In this document: positions 24,969-34,296 of the stretch, piece after piece
Numbering within the stretch: the first letter of the stretch is position 1
How the letters are laid out: every line of letters begins with the position of its first letter
Source: Phycobacter azelaicus
GTDB lineage: Bacteria; Pseudomonadota; Alphaproteobacteria; Rhodobacterales; Rhodobacteraceae
DNA: 64,000 nucleotides
Reading direction: 5' to 3'
NCBI RefSeq assembly: GCF_014884385.1
Contig: NZ_WKFH01000003.1
Span: 2,388,001-2,452,000, forward strand
Position numbers and translations under genes: made by a program
Notes under the pieces: model-generated
Told to the model about the DNA's origin: nothing
Database searches by the model: none
Seen by the model: only the letters and a program-made list of their open reading frames with translations

Positions 24969-25506
24969 ACTCATTGCAAAAAGTCCCTGCGCTGGGCTGC
25001 TTCCCGTTTCGGTCGGCGCTTTGACCCTCAGCGAGGAGGATCTGGGCCATCTCACCACCCTTGCACCCTTCAACGGGCAGGCGAAGGTCTTGAGCACGGC
25101 CTTGGAGGCGGCCCATGGCATGAAACTGCCCGCGCCGGGGCGCAGTACGGGCAAGGCAGGCAATCGCGCGATCTGGTTTGGCAGGGACATGGTGCTGCTG
25201 GCTGGTCCCGCACCGGACCCGTCGCTAGCGAAATACGCGGCGCTGACGGACCAGAGCGACGCCTGGGCCGTGGTGCGCCTTGAAGGGCAAGGGTGCGAGG
25301 ATGTTCTTGCCCGCCTTTGCCCCATCGATCTGCGCAGCCAGACCTTCAAACGCGGCCACACCGCGCGCACCGAGCTGCGCCACATGATGGCCTCCATCAC
25401 CCGCATCGGGGTAAACGGCTTTCAGATCATGGTGTTCCGCTCTTTGGCGCAGACCCTGGTGCATGATCTGAAAACAGCCATGGAAGCCGTCGCCGCGCGG
25501 GGGTAG
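24961..25506 (+). CDS. soxG: Sarcosine oxidase subunit gamma
   Basis: The fourth subunit, which contacts alpha near the folate site. GTG 24961 is the chosen start: it has ggaagg upstream and gives the family-typical 181 residues; the frame is open further upstream, but that part lies inside soxA. The C-terminal half resembles a short GcvT-like fold (WAVVRLEGQGCEDVLARL, HTARTELRHM). It ends the sox run. Confidence 0.92.
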   Translation: MAELIAKSPCAGLLPVSVGALTLSEEDLGHLTTLAPFNGQAKVLSTALEAAHGMKLPAPGRSTGKAGNRAIWFGRDMVLLAGPAPDPSLAKYAALTDQSDAWAVVRLEGQGCEDVLARLCPIDLRSQTFKRGHTARTELRHMMASITRIGVNGFQIMVFRSLAQTLVHDLKTAMEAVAARG

Positions 25507-25543
25507 TCTCCTTGGATCACCGACTGATTCATGGAGCGTATCA

Positions 25544-25906
25544 ATGATCCGCATTGCCCCTGCGATTTCACCAGTGGCAGCCTTTCTGGTTGTTTTCCTT
25601 GCCGCGCCTTTGGAGGCTGCTGAAAAGAAGGAAGAAAGCTGCAAATACCAAGGGCAGGTCATGGCCGCAGTTCAGGCCGCACGGATGGACCGTGTGAAGC
25701 TGGAAAAGGTCGAAGAGGTGATTCTCGCCTCCGGCCCGGACTGGCCCGAACAATACTCCAAGGCGATCCCGCAGCTGGCGCAGCATGTTTATGCAATGAA
25801 GCGCCGCGATCTTCGCAACGCCGACCTTGGCGCCATACTGGAGCAGCAGTGCCTTGAAAACTGGGATCAGATCCAGGCGATGACCAAACAGCTGAAATCG
25901 AACTGA
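25544..25906 (+). CDS. Exported hypothetical protein, 120 aa
   Basis: A signal peptide of about 25 residues (VAAFLVVFLAAPLEAA) is followed by a helical, acidic-basic mixed protein with two cysteines (ESCKYQ and QQCLEN) that could form a disulfide. I recognise no domain. Its stop is one nt before dnaG, so it is probably cotranscribed with dnaG, but an exported protein has no evident link to primase. Confidence 0.72.
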   Translation: MIRIAPAISPVAAFLVVFLAAPLEAAEKKEESCKYQGQVMAAVQAARMDRVKLEKVEEVILASGPDWPEQYSKAIPQLAQHVYAMKRRDLRNADLGAILEQQCLENWDQIQAMTKQLKSN

Positions 25907-25907
25907 C

Positions 25908-27896
25908 ATGTCCTTGCCGCCCGGTTTCCTTGACGAATTACGCACCCGCATCAGCCTGTCTGATGTTGTCGGGCGCAAGGTCATGTGGGATCAGCGCAAA
26001 TCTAATCCGGGCAAGGGCGATCTTTGGGCGCCTTGCCCGTTTCACCACGAGAAAACGGCCAGTTTCCACGTCGATGACCGCAAGGGATTCTATTACTGCT
26101 TTGGCTGCCAGGCCAAGGGTGATGCCCTGAAGTTCGTGCAGGAGACCGAGAATGTCCCCTTCATGGAGGCGGTGGAGATCCTGGCTGGTGAAGCGGGCAT
26201 GGAAATGCCCAAACGCGACCCCAAGGCGCAGGAAAAACAGGATCGCAGAAGCCAGCTTGCCGAGGTGATGGAGCAGGCGGTGCAGTTCTTCCGTCTGCAG
26301 CTCAATACCCAAGGTGGCAGCGCCGCACGCGCCTATCTGGCAAAACGTGGCCTGACAGGGGAGGCCTTGCAGCGCTGGGAAATCGGCTTTGCCCCCGATG
26401 GCTGGCAGGGGCTGTGGGATCACCTGCGCGGCAAGAGCGTGCCCGAGGATCTGATCATGGGTGCGGGGCTAGCGAAGCCCTCGAACAAGGGCGGCAAGCC
26501 CTATGACACCTTCCGCAACCGCATCATGTTCCCGATTCGCGATGCGCGCGGGCGGGCGATCGCCTTTGGCGGGCGGGCGATGGATCCGAATGACAACGCC
26601 AAATACCTGAACTCACCCGAGACCGAACTCTTCGACAAGGGGCGCAGCCTGTACAACCACGGTCCGGCCCGCGCGGCAGCGGGGCGTGGCACGCCGCTGA
26701 TCGTGGCCGAAGGGTACATGGATGTGATTGCCCTGTCCGAGGGCGGCTTTGCCTCCTGCGTGGCGCCGCTGGGCACTGCGATCACGGAAAACCAGCTGAT
26801 GATGCTGTGGCGGATGTCGGATGAGCCGATCATCGCGTTGGATGGGGACAAGGCCGGGATCCGCGCCGCCATGCGCCTGATCGATCTGGCCCTGCCGCGC
26901 CTTGAGGCCGGGAAATCCCTGCGCTTTGCCATCATGCCCGAGGGCAAAGATCCCGACGACATGATCCGCAGTGAAGGTCCCTCAGCCGTGCAGGCGGTTC
27001 TGGATCAGGCCCTACCCATGGTAAAGCTCCTGTGGCAGCGCGAAACCGAAGGAAAGGTCTTTGACAGCCCCGAGCGCAAGGCGGCGCTGGACAAGGCCCT
27101 GCGGGAACGGATCCGCCTGATCCGGGATCCGTCAATCCGCAAACATTACGGCGAGGACATCAAGGAACTGCGCTGGCAGTTGTTCCGTGGCAATCGTCCA
27201 CCTCGTGAGGGAGGTTTTTCGCCGCGTCGCGCTGGCGGGGGAGGTTTTCGCGATGGCACCCGTGCGCCTTGGCGCGGGCAGGGGGCGGCGCCCGTGCCGC
27301 TTGAGACCACGCGCAGCTCACTCTTGGCTGCAGCCGATGAAGCTGCTCTGGCCCGTGCCCGGGAGGCGGTAATCCTTGCTGTGGTGATCACAACGCCTTC
27401 GGTCATCCCTGAGTTCGAGACCAATCTGGAGCGCATGCTTTGCCCGGACCCGGACCTGATGGGGCTGCGGGACATGGCTCTGATGCATGGCATTTCTGCC
27501 CCAGAGCGGCTGAAAGAGGAAATTGAGTACTCTCTTGGCTCCCATGCCCTTGAAAACCTCTTTGCCCTGCGCCATGTGGCAATTGTCCCCTGTCTGCGCA
27601 AACCAGGCGATGAGGAGGCCGCGCGACTGACGCTGGCCGAAGAGTTCGCAAAGCTCGAGGCGCTAAGGGGGCTGGACGCAGAATTGGCAGAGGCGGAGGA
27701 GGATCTCTCAGGCCTTGCCGACGAGGCGCTGACTTGGCGTCTGAAACAAGCCGCCGAAGCCCGCAATAGGGCCGTAAGAAGTGAGAATGAAGACAGGGCA
27801 CAGTATGACGTGGGCGAGAACGGCGCGCGACTGGATCGCGAAGAACGTGACGCCTTTGGTGCCCTCCTGGACCGAATCGGCTTTTCCAACAAGTGA
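25908..27896 (+). CDS. dnaG: DNA primase
   Basis: It synthesises RNA primers at the replication fork with DnaB. The 662 residues begin with the zinc-binding domain (CPFHHEKTASFHV ... CFGCQAKGD), then the RNA polymerase-like core with TOPRIM residues (VAEGYMDVIAL and ALDGDKAG) from about residue 270. An arginine/glycine-rich linker at about 425-450 (APWRGQG) leads to a C-terminal helicase-interacting region that ends in RIGFS. It precedes rpoD in the usual macromolecular synthesis arrangement. Confidence 0.97.
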   Translation: MSLPPGFLDELRTRISLSDVVGRKVMWDQRKSNPGKGDLWAPCPFHHEKTASFHVDDRKGFYYCFGCQAKGDALKFVQETENVPFMEAVEILAGEAGMEMPKRDPKAQEKQDRRSQLAEVMEQAVQFFRLQLNTQGGSAARAYLAKRGLTGEALQRWEIGFAPDGWQGLWDHLRGKSVPEDLIMGAGLAKPSNKGGKPYDTFRNRIMFPIRDARGRAIAFGGRAMDPNDNAKYLNSPETELFDKGRSLYNHGPARAAAGRGTPLIVAEGYMDVIALSEGGFASCVAPLGTAITENQLMMLWRMSDEPIIALDGDKAGIRAAMRLIDLALPRLEAGKSLRFAIMPEGKDPDDMIRSEGPSAVQAVLDQALPMVKLLWQRETEGKVFDSPERKAALDKALRERIRLIRDPSIRKHYGEDIKELRWQLFRGNRPPREGGFSPRRAGGGGFRDGTRAPWRGQGAAPVPLETTRSSLLAAADEAALARAREAVILAVVITTPSVIPEFETNLERMLCPDPDLMGLRDMALMHGISAPERLKEEIEYSLGSHALENLFALRHVAIVPCLRKPGDEEAARLTLAEEFAKLEALRGLDAELAEAEEDLSGLADEALTWRLKQAAEARNRAVRSENEDRAQYDVGENGARLDREERDAFGALLDRIGFSNK

Positions 27897-27961
27897 CACA
27901 TCTGAGAGAAATCGGTGTTTTCATAAGGAAGAGCGAAAGAAAAATGGGTAACACGGGGTGA

Positions 27962-27989
27962 CGAATCATTAGTTCCGGCTAATGATTCG
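27962..27989. promoter_or_regulatory. Perfect 11-bp palindrome between dnaG and rpoD
   Basis: cgaatcattag (27962-27972) and ctaatgattcg (27979-27989) flank ttccgg. The stem is AT-rich and not followed by a T-run, which argues against a plain terminator. It lies 39 nt before the rpoD start. It could be an RNA processing stem or a protein operator controlling rpoD. Confidence 0.6.
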
Positions 27990-28028
27990 CTACATCCGAA
28001 TCGCCCCAGCCTCTTAGAGGAGCAATGA

Positions 28029-30023
28029 ATGGCCGCCAAAGACACTGACGAGCGTAAACCTGACGACCAGGAAGCCGAAATCTCGCTGGATATGAGCCAG
28101 GCCCAGGTCAAGAAGATGATCGCAGAGGCTCGTGAGAAGGGCTATATCACCTACGATCAGCTCAATCAGGTTCTGCCGCCGGATCAGGTCAGCTCGGAGC
28201 AGATCGAGGACGTGATGTCGATGCTGTCTGAAATGGGCATCAACATTATCGAAGATGAAGAGGCCGAGGAGGAAGAGCAGAACAAGGGCTCGACCGAACT
28301 TGTGACCACCGACTCCAACCGTGAGGTCGCTGTTGCCGGTGCCGCTGCCGAAAAGCTGGACCGCACGGACGATCCGGTGCGCATGTACCTGCGGGAGATG
28401 GGCTCTGTCGAACTCCTGAGCCGCGAAGGCGAGATCGCAATCGCCAAGCGGATCGAGGCCGGTCGCAACACCATGATCGCAGGGCTGTGCGAAAGCCCGT
28501 TGACCTTCCAGGCGATCACCATCTGGCACGATGAACTCTTGTCCGAAGATATTCTGTTGCGGGATGTCATCGATCTCGAGACCACATTCGGGAACCAGAT
28601 GGACGAGGATGGTGAAGTCAGCGAGCCGGTCGTGGACACCGGTGCTGTTGCTGATGCGGCCAAACCCGCCAAGGAAGATAAAGGCCCCGAGCTTGACGCC
28701 GATGGCAACCCGATTGCCAGTGACGATGACGATGACGAGGACGAACAGGCCAACATGTCGCTGGCGGCGATGGAAGCCGCGCTCAAAGACCGCGTTCTGT
28801 CGACCCTTGATCGGATCTCATCGGATTATGCCCAGTTGAGCGAGATGCAGGACAGCCGGATCTCGGCGACGCTAAATGAAGACGGCTCATTCAGTGAGCA
28901 GGACGAAAAGACCTATCAGGCGCTGCGCGCTGAAATCGTCGAGTTGGTGAATGGTCTGCACCTTCACAACAACCGGATCGAAGCGCTGATTGACCAGCTT
29001 TATGGCATCAACCGCCGCGTTATGCAGATCGACAGCGCGATGGTGAAACTGGCCGACCAGGCCCGTATCAACCGCCGTGAGTTTGTCGAAGAATACCGCG
29101 GCCGCGAGTTGGATCCGAACTGGCTGGCGGAAATGTCTGAAAAGCCCGGTCGCGGCTGGCAGATGTTCATCGAACGCTCCACCGACAAGGTCGAAGAGTT
29201 GCGCGCCGACATGGCGCAGGTCGGCCAGTACGTGGGCCTCGACATCTCCGAATTCCGCCGCATCGTGCAACAGGTGCAGAAGGGTGAGAAAGAAGCCCGG
29301 CAGGCCAAGAAAGAAATGGTCGAGGCGAACCTGCGCCTGGTGATCTCGATCGCCAAGAAATACACCAACCGCGGATTGCAGTTCCTCGACCTCATTCAGG
29401 AAGGCAACATCGGCCTCATGAAAGCGGTGGACAAGTTCGAATACCGCCGCGGCTACAAGTTCTCGACCTATGCCACATGGTGGATTCGTCAGGCCATCAC
29501 CCGCTCCATTGCGGATCAGGCCCGCACCATCCGTATCCCGGTCCATATGATCGAGACGATCAACAAGCTGGTGCGCACCGGCCGTCAGATGCTGCATGAG
29601 ATCGGCCGCGAGCCGACGCCGGAGGAACTGGCCGAAAAGCTGCAGATGCCGCTTGAGAAGGTCCGCAAGGTGATGAAGATCGCCAAGGAGCCGATCTCTC
29701 TGGAAACTCCCATCGGGGACGAGGAAGACAGCCAGCTGGGCGATTTCATCGAGGACAAGAATGCTGTGCTGCCGCTCGACAGCGCCATTCAGGAAAACCT
29801 CAAGGAAACCACCACCCGCGTGCTGGCCTCCCTCACCCCGCGCGAGGAGCGTGTTCTGCGTATGCGGTTCGGCATCGGGATGAACACCGACCACACACTG
29901 GAAGAGGTCGGCCAGCAGTTCAGCGTGACCCGCGAGCGGATCCGCCAGATCGAGGCCAAGGCTTTGCGGAAGCTCAAGCACCCCAGCCGCAGCCGCAAGC
30001 TGCGCAGCTTCCTGGACCAGTGA
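28029..30023 (+). CDS. rpoD: RNA polymerase sigma factor RpoD (sigma-70)
   Basis: The primary housekeeping sigma factor. The 664 residues include region 1.1 (residues about 15-80, with [21 protein letters not shown]), region 1.2 ([11 protein letters not shown]), a non-conserved acidic insert around 230-245 (runs of Asp/Glu), region 2 ([17 protein letters not shown] ... [13 protein letters not shown]), region 3 and region 4 ([22 protein letters not shown]). The length matches alphaproteobacterial primary sigma factors. Ribosome binding site gaggag. A perfect palindrome precedes it and a strong terminator follows. Confidence 0.98.
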   Translation: MAAKDTDERKPDDQEAEISLDMSQAQVKKMIAEAREKGYITYDQLNQVLPPDQVSSEQIEDVMSMLSEMGINIIEDEEAEEEEQNKGSTELVTTDSNREVAVAGAAAEKLDRTDDPVRMYLREMGSVELLSREGEIAIAKRIEAGRNTMIAGLCESPLTFQAITIWHDELLSEDILLRDVIDLETTFGNQMDEDGEVSEPVVDTGAVADAAKPAKEDKGPELDADGNPIASDDDDDEDEQANMSLAAMEAALKDRVLSTLDRISSDYAQLSEMQDSRISATLNEDGSFSEQDEKTYQALRAEIVELVNGLHLHNNRIEALIDQLYGINRRVMQIDSAMVKLADQARINRREFVEEYRGRELDPNWLAEMSEKPGRGWQMFIERSTDKVEELRADMAQVGQYVGLDISEFRRIVQQVQKGEKEARQAKKEMVEANLRLVISIAKKYTNRGLQFLDLIQEGNIGLMKAVDKFEYRRGYKFSTYATWWIRQAITRSIADQARTIRIPVHMIETINKLVRTGRQMLHEIGREPTPEELAEKLQMPLEKVRKVMKIAKEPISLETPIGDEEDSQLGDFIEDKNAVLPLDSAIQENLKETTTRVLASLTPREERVLRMRFGIGMNTDHTLEEVGQQFSVTRERIRQIEAKALRKLKHPSRSRKLRSFLDQ

Positions 30024-30025
30024 TC

Positions 30026-30054
30026 AAAGGGCGCCCCAAGGGGCGCCTTTTTTT
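30026..30054 (+). terminator. Rho-independent terminator of rpoD
   Basis: A GC-rich stem ggcgcc (30030-30035) and ggcgcc (30042-30047), with further C-G pairing inside, is followed by seven T residues. It lies 3 nt after the rpoD stop. Confidence 0.9.
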
Positions 30055-30094
30055 CGCGCTCTGAAGTGCTGTTGGGCGGCCCTGCGCCTAGAGG

Positions 30095-31726
30095 CTACTC
30101 TGTGGATGCAGCATCGGCGAAGGTTTTCCGCAGAGCGCCAATGTCCATGACGGTGGGGGCAAACGCCAATGCTTCGATATCGGCATCCAGTACCTGTCTG
30201 CAATCGCCTGCCTGAGTGGCTTCGCGTGCAAGAGTGTCGATAATGGGCTGATACTGCTCGACAAAAGCACTATTTTGTGGCTCCTGCGGGCGAATGAACT
30301 CTAACAGACGCCCTGCACGGATGATCGGACAAATAATATCGTTCACTTCGTCTACACGGCGCAGGGCAATGTCCCAGCCGTTGAATTTGATCCCTTCTTC
30401 ACGTGCTCCCCGAAAGAGCATTAGCTGAGTGATTTTCTTGTGCAGAAAGGTTTCCAGATGTTTGGGATCGTGCTGGCTGTAGTAGACAGCATTGCCATAG
30501 AAGTCATCCCAGCGGATCAAGTCACGACCGTCTCGATGGGAGCGGCGACTGAGGGATTCCAAGGCATGCGCCAGCTTGCCCCACTGTTCAGGATTGTAGG
30601 GAGCAACCACAACTCTGCGCACTAAAAAGTCGATCTCTTGCTCCGGACTGGGTGAGTTTTTGTCGGGGGCAAAGCGCCAACCGTTCTGTGTTTTCGTTAT
30701 TCGGGTGGATGTCTGTGACAGGATATCAAGCAATTCCGGCGAATAGGGGTCATGTTCCAATGCCTCTTTCGCCCGCAACTTCTCTCGCTCCAGCATCTCG
30801 AAGTACTTCGGTGCAAAGCCATAGCGGTTTGCGGTGTTGTTGTCGTAATATCTGGCGCGCCGCAGCGTATCGAAGCCGTGTTTATCACCGTAGTCGCGCA
30901 GATACTCCGCGTCCTCCAGTGTCTGGGGATGATTGTTCAGGCGTGCAATGAAAACCAGGTAGTCAAGATCGGGATCATTCTCTTCTTTCAGCAAGGCAAG
31001 TGCCATCTTCGGCCACTCTCTAATGGGATTGCGTTGAATCAGAAAAGCGATGTGGCAGTATCGCGTGAGGTTGTTGCGCTCGTGTTCCGCCAACGGGGCG
31101 TAGTGTTCACAGATGGCCTGCCCCATCTCGTAACTGCCCCCATAGCCCGGATGGGTGAAGGTGAAAGCTCTCTCGATGGTGCCCCAATTGGGGACATCCT
31201 GCATGGTCTGGTCGAATACTTCGAATGACCTCTGCTTGTTTCCGCCCGTATTGCCCAACAGGACAATCGCGTCAGATGCGGGGATCAGTTTGGGGTTTTC
31301 TTCATAGGCCTCAAGCGCAAGTTCCAGACTGTCATGATGCAGTAGCCGGTGTTTCTCCATCGCTTCTGGATGGGTCTGACGGGCCGATTTGTTCCCACGA
31401 ACGATCCACCCTGCGCGATAGTACACCCAGGCCTGTGCAACTTTTGCATAGGGCGAAGCGGGGTGTGCCTCCTGCCAGTTCCCGACAAATGAAATCAAAT
31501 CAGGATGGGTGACCGCGAATATGCTGAAAAGGACGCGCATATCATCAGCTGTGATTTCACCAGCCTCAAACGCTTTCTGCGCAATCTCTAGTTCGGTTTC
31601 AACCCGATCCACTTGCCGGTTGTATACGGCATCCCTGAGTTGGGTCGCGGAAATCAAAGTCCTTTCTTCTGCTCGCGCCGTTTGGCCGATTAGACAGGCA
31701 GAGACCAATACTACCCATTTCAACAT
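30095..31726 (-). CDS. Exported TPR-like protein resembling DUF4034 family, 543 aa
   Basis: ATG 31726 is chosen: aaaggga precedes it and the protein then starts with a signal peptide (LKWVVLVSACLIGQTARA-E). The mature protein is helical throughout and contains repeated Ala/Tyr/Trp-rich segments of tetratricopeptide type (AKVAQAWVYYRAGWIVRGN, DSLELALEAYEENPK, LRAKEALEHDPYSPELLDIL). This resembles DUF4034-like TPR proteins of unknown function. A and T content is higher than in neighbours, and the following terminator is rpoD's. It could be a recent acquisition. Periplasmic location is inferred from the signal. Confidence 0.75.
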   Translation of the reverse strand: MLKWVVLVSACLIGQTARAEERTLISATQLRDAVYNRQVDRVETELEIAQKAFEAGEITADDMRVLFSIFAVTHPDLISFVGNWQEAHPASPYAKVAQAWVYYRAGWIVRGNKSARQTHPEAMEKHRLLHHDSLELALEAYEENPKLIPASDAIVLLGNTGGNKQRSFEVFDQTMQDVPNWGTIERAFTFTHPGYGGSYEMGQAICEHYAPLAEHERNNLTRYCHIAFLIQRNPIREWPKMALALLKEENDPDLDYLVFIARLNNHPQTLEDAEYLRDYGDKHGFDTLRRARYYDNNTANRYGFAPKYFEMLEREKLRAKEALEHDPYSPELLDILSQTSTRITKTQNGWRFAPDKNSPSPEQEIDFLVRRVVVAPYNPEQWGKLAHALESLSRRSHRDGRDLIRWDDFYGNAVYYSQHDPKHLETFLHKKITQLMLFRGAREEGIKFNGWDIALRRVDEVNDIICPIIRAGRLLEFIRPQEPQNSAFVEQYQPIIDTLAREATQAGDCRQVLDADIEALAFAPTVMDIGALRKTFADAASTE

Positions 31727-31919
31727 CTCATTCCCTTTCGCATAATGACCCAGTCTGCGATCAGATTGTGGAAATATTGGGACGATATTGGCTGAGACGT
31801 GTCGATTTGAGATTTCTAGGTTCTGGTCCCCTGCGTTAACCAATCCGCCCCCCCTTGCTTGCACCCTCGGGGCTGCATGCGTAAACTATTTGTTAAGAAA
31901 TCGCATGTCGGGGGATATG

Positions 31920-32216
31920 ATGTCTGTGACCCAGGGAACCGCTGCCGCGCTGACCGCTCTTGAAGAAAAGCTGCTGCATCTCAGCTACCTGACCGAGGCC
32001 AACCAGTTCATGGTTGACGTCATGAAAGAGCAGGGCGAGCAGCTGAAATCCCTCGACGCGGAAGAAGCCCGCGCGATGCTGCGTGCGAAGGCGCGCAAAG
32101 CCTTTGGGCCTGAGGGCGGTGACGCCCAGAATCCCGAGGTGCTGGCCATTCTGGAGCAGGCGCTAGGTGCACAGAAAAGTGCTGAGATTATTCCGTTCCC
32201 GACACGACCGGCCTGA
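31920..32216 (+). CDS. Small conserved-looking helical protein, 98 aa
   Basis: Three in-frame ATGs (31905, 31917, 31920) are possible. Gggggat sits 5-6 nt before 31920, which gives a compact acidic protein. It is predicted mostly helical with an amphipathic stretch (LEEKLLHLSYLTEANQFMVDVMKEQGEQL) and ends in IIPFPTRPA. I recognise no named domain. It is divergent from the DUF4034-like gene. Cytoplasmic, function unknown. Confidence 0.68.
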   Translation: MSVTQGTAAALTALEEKLLHLSYLTEANQFMVDVMKEQGEQLKSLDAEEARAMLRAKARKAFGPEGGDAQNPEVLAILEQALGAQKSAEIIPFPTRPA

Positions 32217-32356
32217 TCCAAGTCGACCGTTCCCTGGCGCGGGGACGATCCGCCTGACGGCGAGTCTTTGCTGACCTACGATTTTGTGAAGGCGCTATCC
32301 CATTGCCTCCGCCTGTGCAGGGTTTATCCTGTTCACAAGAACAGGGGGCTATTGCC

Positions 32357-32764
32357 ATGAAACATTTTCTTCCGACAATGTGCTGCGCCATGATGATGCA
32401 GCTTGCCGCGCCCGCACAGGCCTTTACCCTGCCCAACGGGGTGAAGGTCAACGCGGTCGACGATCTGGTGTTTGAAGTGGTCCCAAGGAGCTCGGGCACG
32501 TTGGATGAGTTCTGGTGTGGGGCTTCGGAATATGCACGCCGAGTCCTTGGCGCGGGATGGCGCGACATGATCTATGTCTACCGTGGGCGTGGCATCAGCG
32601 AGACGACTGGAAAACGCTCAGCCGTTCAGTTTACCATATCACGCGAGAAGGCCCGTGATGTTCCCGCCGAAAGAAGCATTATCCAGCTGGGTTTGAAGGC
32701 GGGGGATTCCATGTCGGTCCAAATGGCGCGCACTCATTGTAATCAAAGGCCAATTCGCCCCTGA
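32357..32764 (+). CDS. Exported Trp-Cys-Gly protein, first of a tandem paralogous pair, 135 aa
   Basis: The start at 32357 follows acaggggg. A signal peptide (LPTMCCAMMMQLAAPAQA-F) is followed by a small domain with DEFWCGASEYARRVLGAGWRD near residue 50 and a second cysteine near the C-terminus (ARTHCNQ), probably forming a disulfide. The next gene encodes a protein with the same layout and about one third visible identity over the core, so these are tandem duplicates. I do not know the family. Periplasmic location is inferred. Confidence 0.75.
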   Translation: MKHFLPTMCCAMMMQLAAPAQAFTLPNGVKVNAVDDLVFEVVPRSSGTLDEFWCGASEYARRVLGAGWRDMIYVYRGRGISETTGKRSAVQFTISREKARDVPAERSIIQLGLKAGDSMSVQMARTHCNQRPIRP

Positions 32765-32812
32765 TACGGGGTGCGCTGAGCCCGCAAAAAACTAGCTCTC
32801 GGGAGGTCGGAC

Positions 32813-33235
32813 ATGACAAGAACGAAACGTGCAGGCCTGCTGTTGGTCGTCACACTTGCCCTGCAGCCCATCGCGGCCCAGGCGTGGTGGGCCTGGAACC
32901 GTCACGAGGTGCTTCCGGTTCAGGAAGGGGTCTGGGAGGTGGTCAGCCGGGTCGGCAGCTCTCCGCAGGATTACTGGTGCGGCATTGGAGATTTCGCCAT
33001 CAGGCAATTGCGCACGGGTGCTGCTCAGCGGATCTATATCTGGGAAGGGGTTGGCCCGTCGGTCAATCGCCCCCAGAAAAGATCGGTGAAGTTCGCCCTG
33101 ACTCCGCCGCCGGGGGCGGATACATCGAGCAGCTACTCTCTGTCGATCAAACGACCCGGGGAAAACATCAGTGCCAATTTGGCCCGCAGTTACTGCTACA
33201 ATCACTTCGCCGACCCGTTCTACCTGCGGCCCTAG
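32813..33235 (+). CDS. Exported Trp-Cys-Gly protein, second of a tandem paralogous pair, 140 aa
   Basis: The start at 32813 follows ctcgggagg. Signal peptide LLLVVTLALQPIAAQA, then WEVVSRVGSSPQDYWCGIGDFAIRQL, which aligns with the preceding protein (FEVVPRSSGTLDEFWCGASEYARRVL) through the Glu-Val-Val, Trp-Cys-Gly, and the downstream IYIW/MIYVY and KRSVKF/KRSAVQF segments. A C-terminal cysteine (RSYCYNH) matches the one in the neighbour. No known domain; probably a secreted or periplasmic small protein. Confidence 0.75.
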   Translation: MTRTKRAGLLLVVTLALQPIAAQAWWAWNRHEVLPVQEGVWEVVSRVGSSPQDYWCGIGDFAIRQLRTGAAQRIYIWEGVGPSVNRPQKRSVKFALTPPPGADTSSSYSLSIKRPGENISANLARSYCYNHFADPFYLRP

Positions 33236-33281
33236 GTCAATCTTGTTGCGGGATGGGCTGCGCTGAGGCATCTGTTTCCAT

Positions 33282-33707
33282 ATGCAGACGGAATTCCAGA
33301 TCGAAACAGACGGGCAGGGCCTCTATGAGTTTACCCGTGATCTGCGGCGCTGGGTGAAGGCCCAAGGTGCGCGAGATGGGCTGCTGACTCTGTTCGTGCG
33401 CCACACTTCCTGCTCCCTTCTGGTGCAGGAAAACGCTGATCCCGAGGTGCAAGGCGATCTCAGGGCCTTTTTCGCCCGGCTGGTGCCGCCCAGCACCCAT
33501 TCGTCCATGTCTTATTTGCGCCATACCTACGAAGGACCAGATGACATGCCCGCCCATATCAAGGCCGCGATGATGCCGGTCAGCCTTTCGATTCCGGTTC
33601 TGGACGGGGCGCCAGTTCTGGGGACATGGCAAGGCGTATACCTGTTTGAGCACCGTGATGCGCCGCACCTGCGGAAAGTCGCGGCACATCTTGCGGGAAC
33701 CTCTTGA
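33282..33707 (+). CDS. YjbQ family (UPF0047) protein
   Basis: Members of this family are small trimeric beta proteins with a His/Cys metal-like site, some with thiamine phosphate synthase-like activity in vitro, physiological role uncertain. The 141 residues have the hallmarks VRHTSCSLLVQENADP (residues about 42-57) and LGTWQGVYLFEHRD near the C-terminus. It starts 47 nt after the tandem paralogs. Cytoplasmic. Confidence 0.93.
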   Translation: MQTEFQIETDGQGLYEFTRDLRRWVKAQGARDGLLTLFVRHTSCSLLVQENADPEVQGDLRAFFARLVPPSTHSSMSYLRHTYEGPDDMPAHIKAAMMPVSLSIPVLDGAPVLGTWQGVYLFEHRDAPHLRKVAAHLAGTS

Positions 33708-33758
33708 TCTAGCGGTTTGATTTCACCTCTACCCAAACTCTAGAGGCTCCCCTATACT

Positions 33759-33767
33759 TGTGGATAA
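33759..33767 (-). promoter_or_regulatory. Single perfect DnaA box upstream of nrdR
   Basis: The reverse complement of 33759-33767 is ttatccaca, the consensus DnaA box. It lies 54 nt before the nrdR start. One box is not strong evidence of control, but ribonucleotide reductase regulation and DnaA are linked in other bacteria. Confidence 0.5.
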
Positions 33768-33820
33768 GTGCGCCGGATGACGCGCAGATTACAGGCATTT
33801 ATCAACAAGGGGCCCAGCAG

Positions 33821-34288
33821 ATGCGCTGTCCGTTTTGCGGAAATATCGATACTCAGGTCAAAGACTCCCGTCCTGCCGAGGACCATGTTTCGATCCGCCG
33901 CCGCCGTTTCTGTCCGGCTTGCGGGGGCCGCTTCACGACCTACGAGCGCGTGCAGCTGCGCGATCTGGTGGTGGTCAAGACCAACGGGCGGCGTGAGGAC
34001 TTTGACCGCGATAAGCTCGAGCGTTCGATCCGGATCTCAATGCAGAAGCGCCCGATTGATCCAGAACGGATCGATCAGATGATTTCCGGCATCGTGCGGC
34101 GCCTTGAAAGCATGGGCGAGACGGATATCCCGTCCAAGATGATCGGCGAAATCGTGATGGAGGCTTTGGCGCGGATCGACACTGTCGCCTATGTGCGCTT
34201 TGCCAGTGTCTACAAGAACTTCCAGGCGGCCGACGATTTCGAAGACTTCGTGCACGAGCTGCGCCCGAATACGCCTCCCGAAGAGTGA
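33821..34288 (+). CDS. nrdR: Transcriptional repressor NrdR
   Basis: NrdR represses ribonucleotide reductase genes according to the ATP/dATP state. The 155 residues start at 33821 (MRCPFCGN); the frame is open from 33758 but the extra residues are not family-like. The zinc ribbon has CPFCGN and [13 protein letters not shown], the ATP-cone follows ([16 protein letters not shown]). It precedes ribD by 8 nt, the usual nrdR-rib arrangement of alphaproteobacteria. Confidence 0.97.
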   Translation: MRCPFCGNIDTQVKDSRPAEDHVSIRRRRFCPACGGRFTTYERVQLRDLVVVKTNGRREDFDRDKLERSIRISMQKRPIDPERIDQMISGIVRRLESMGETDIPSKMIGEIVMEALARIDTVAYVRFASVYKNFQAADDFEDFVHELRPNTPPEE

Positions 34289-34296
34289 TCTGACCG

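Noticed and set aside
21918..25406. A very long open frame (1162 codons) on the minus strand opposite soxA/soxG
   Set aside because: It runs antisense to well-recognised sarcosine oxidase genes; its residues are rich in Gly/His/Arg typical of shadows in GC-rich DNA and match no fold.
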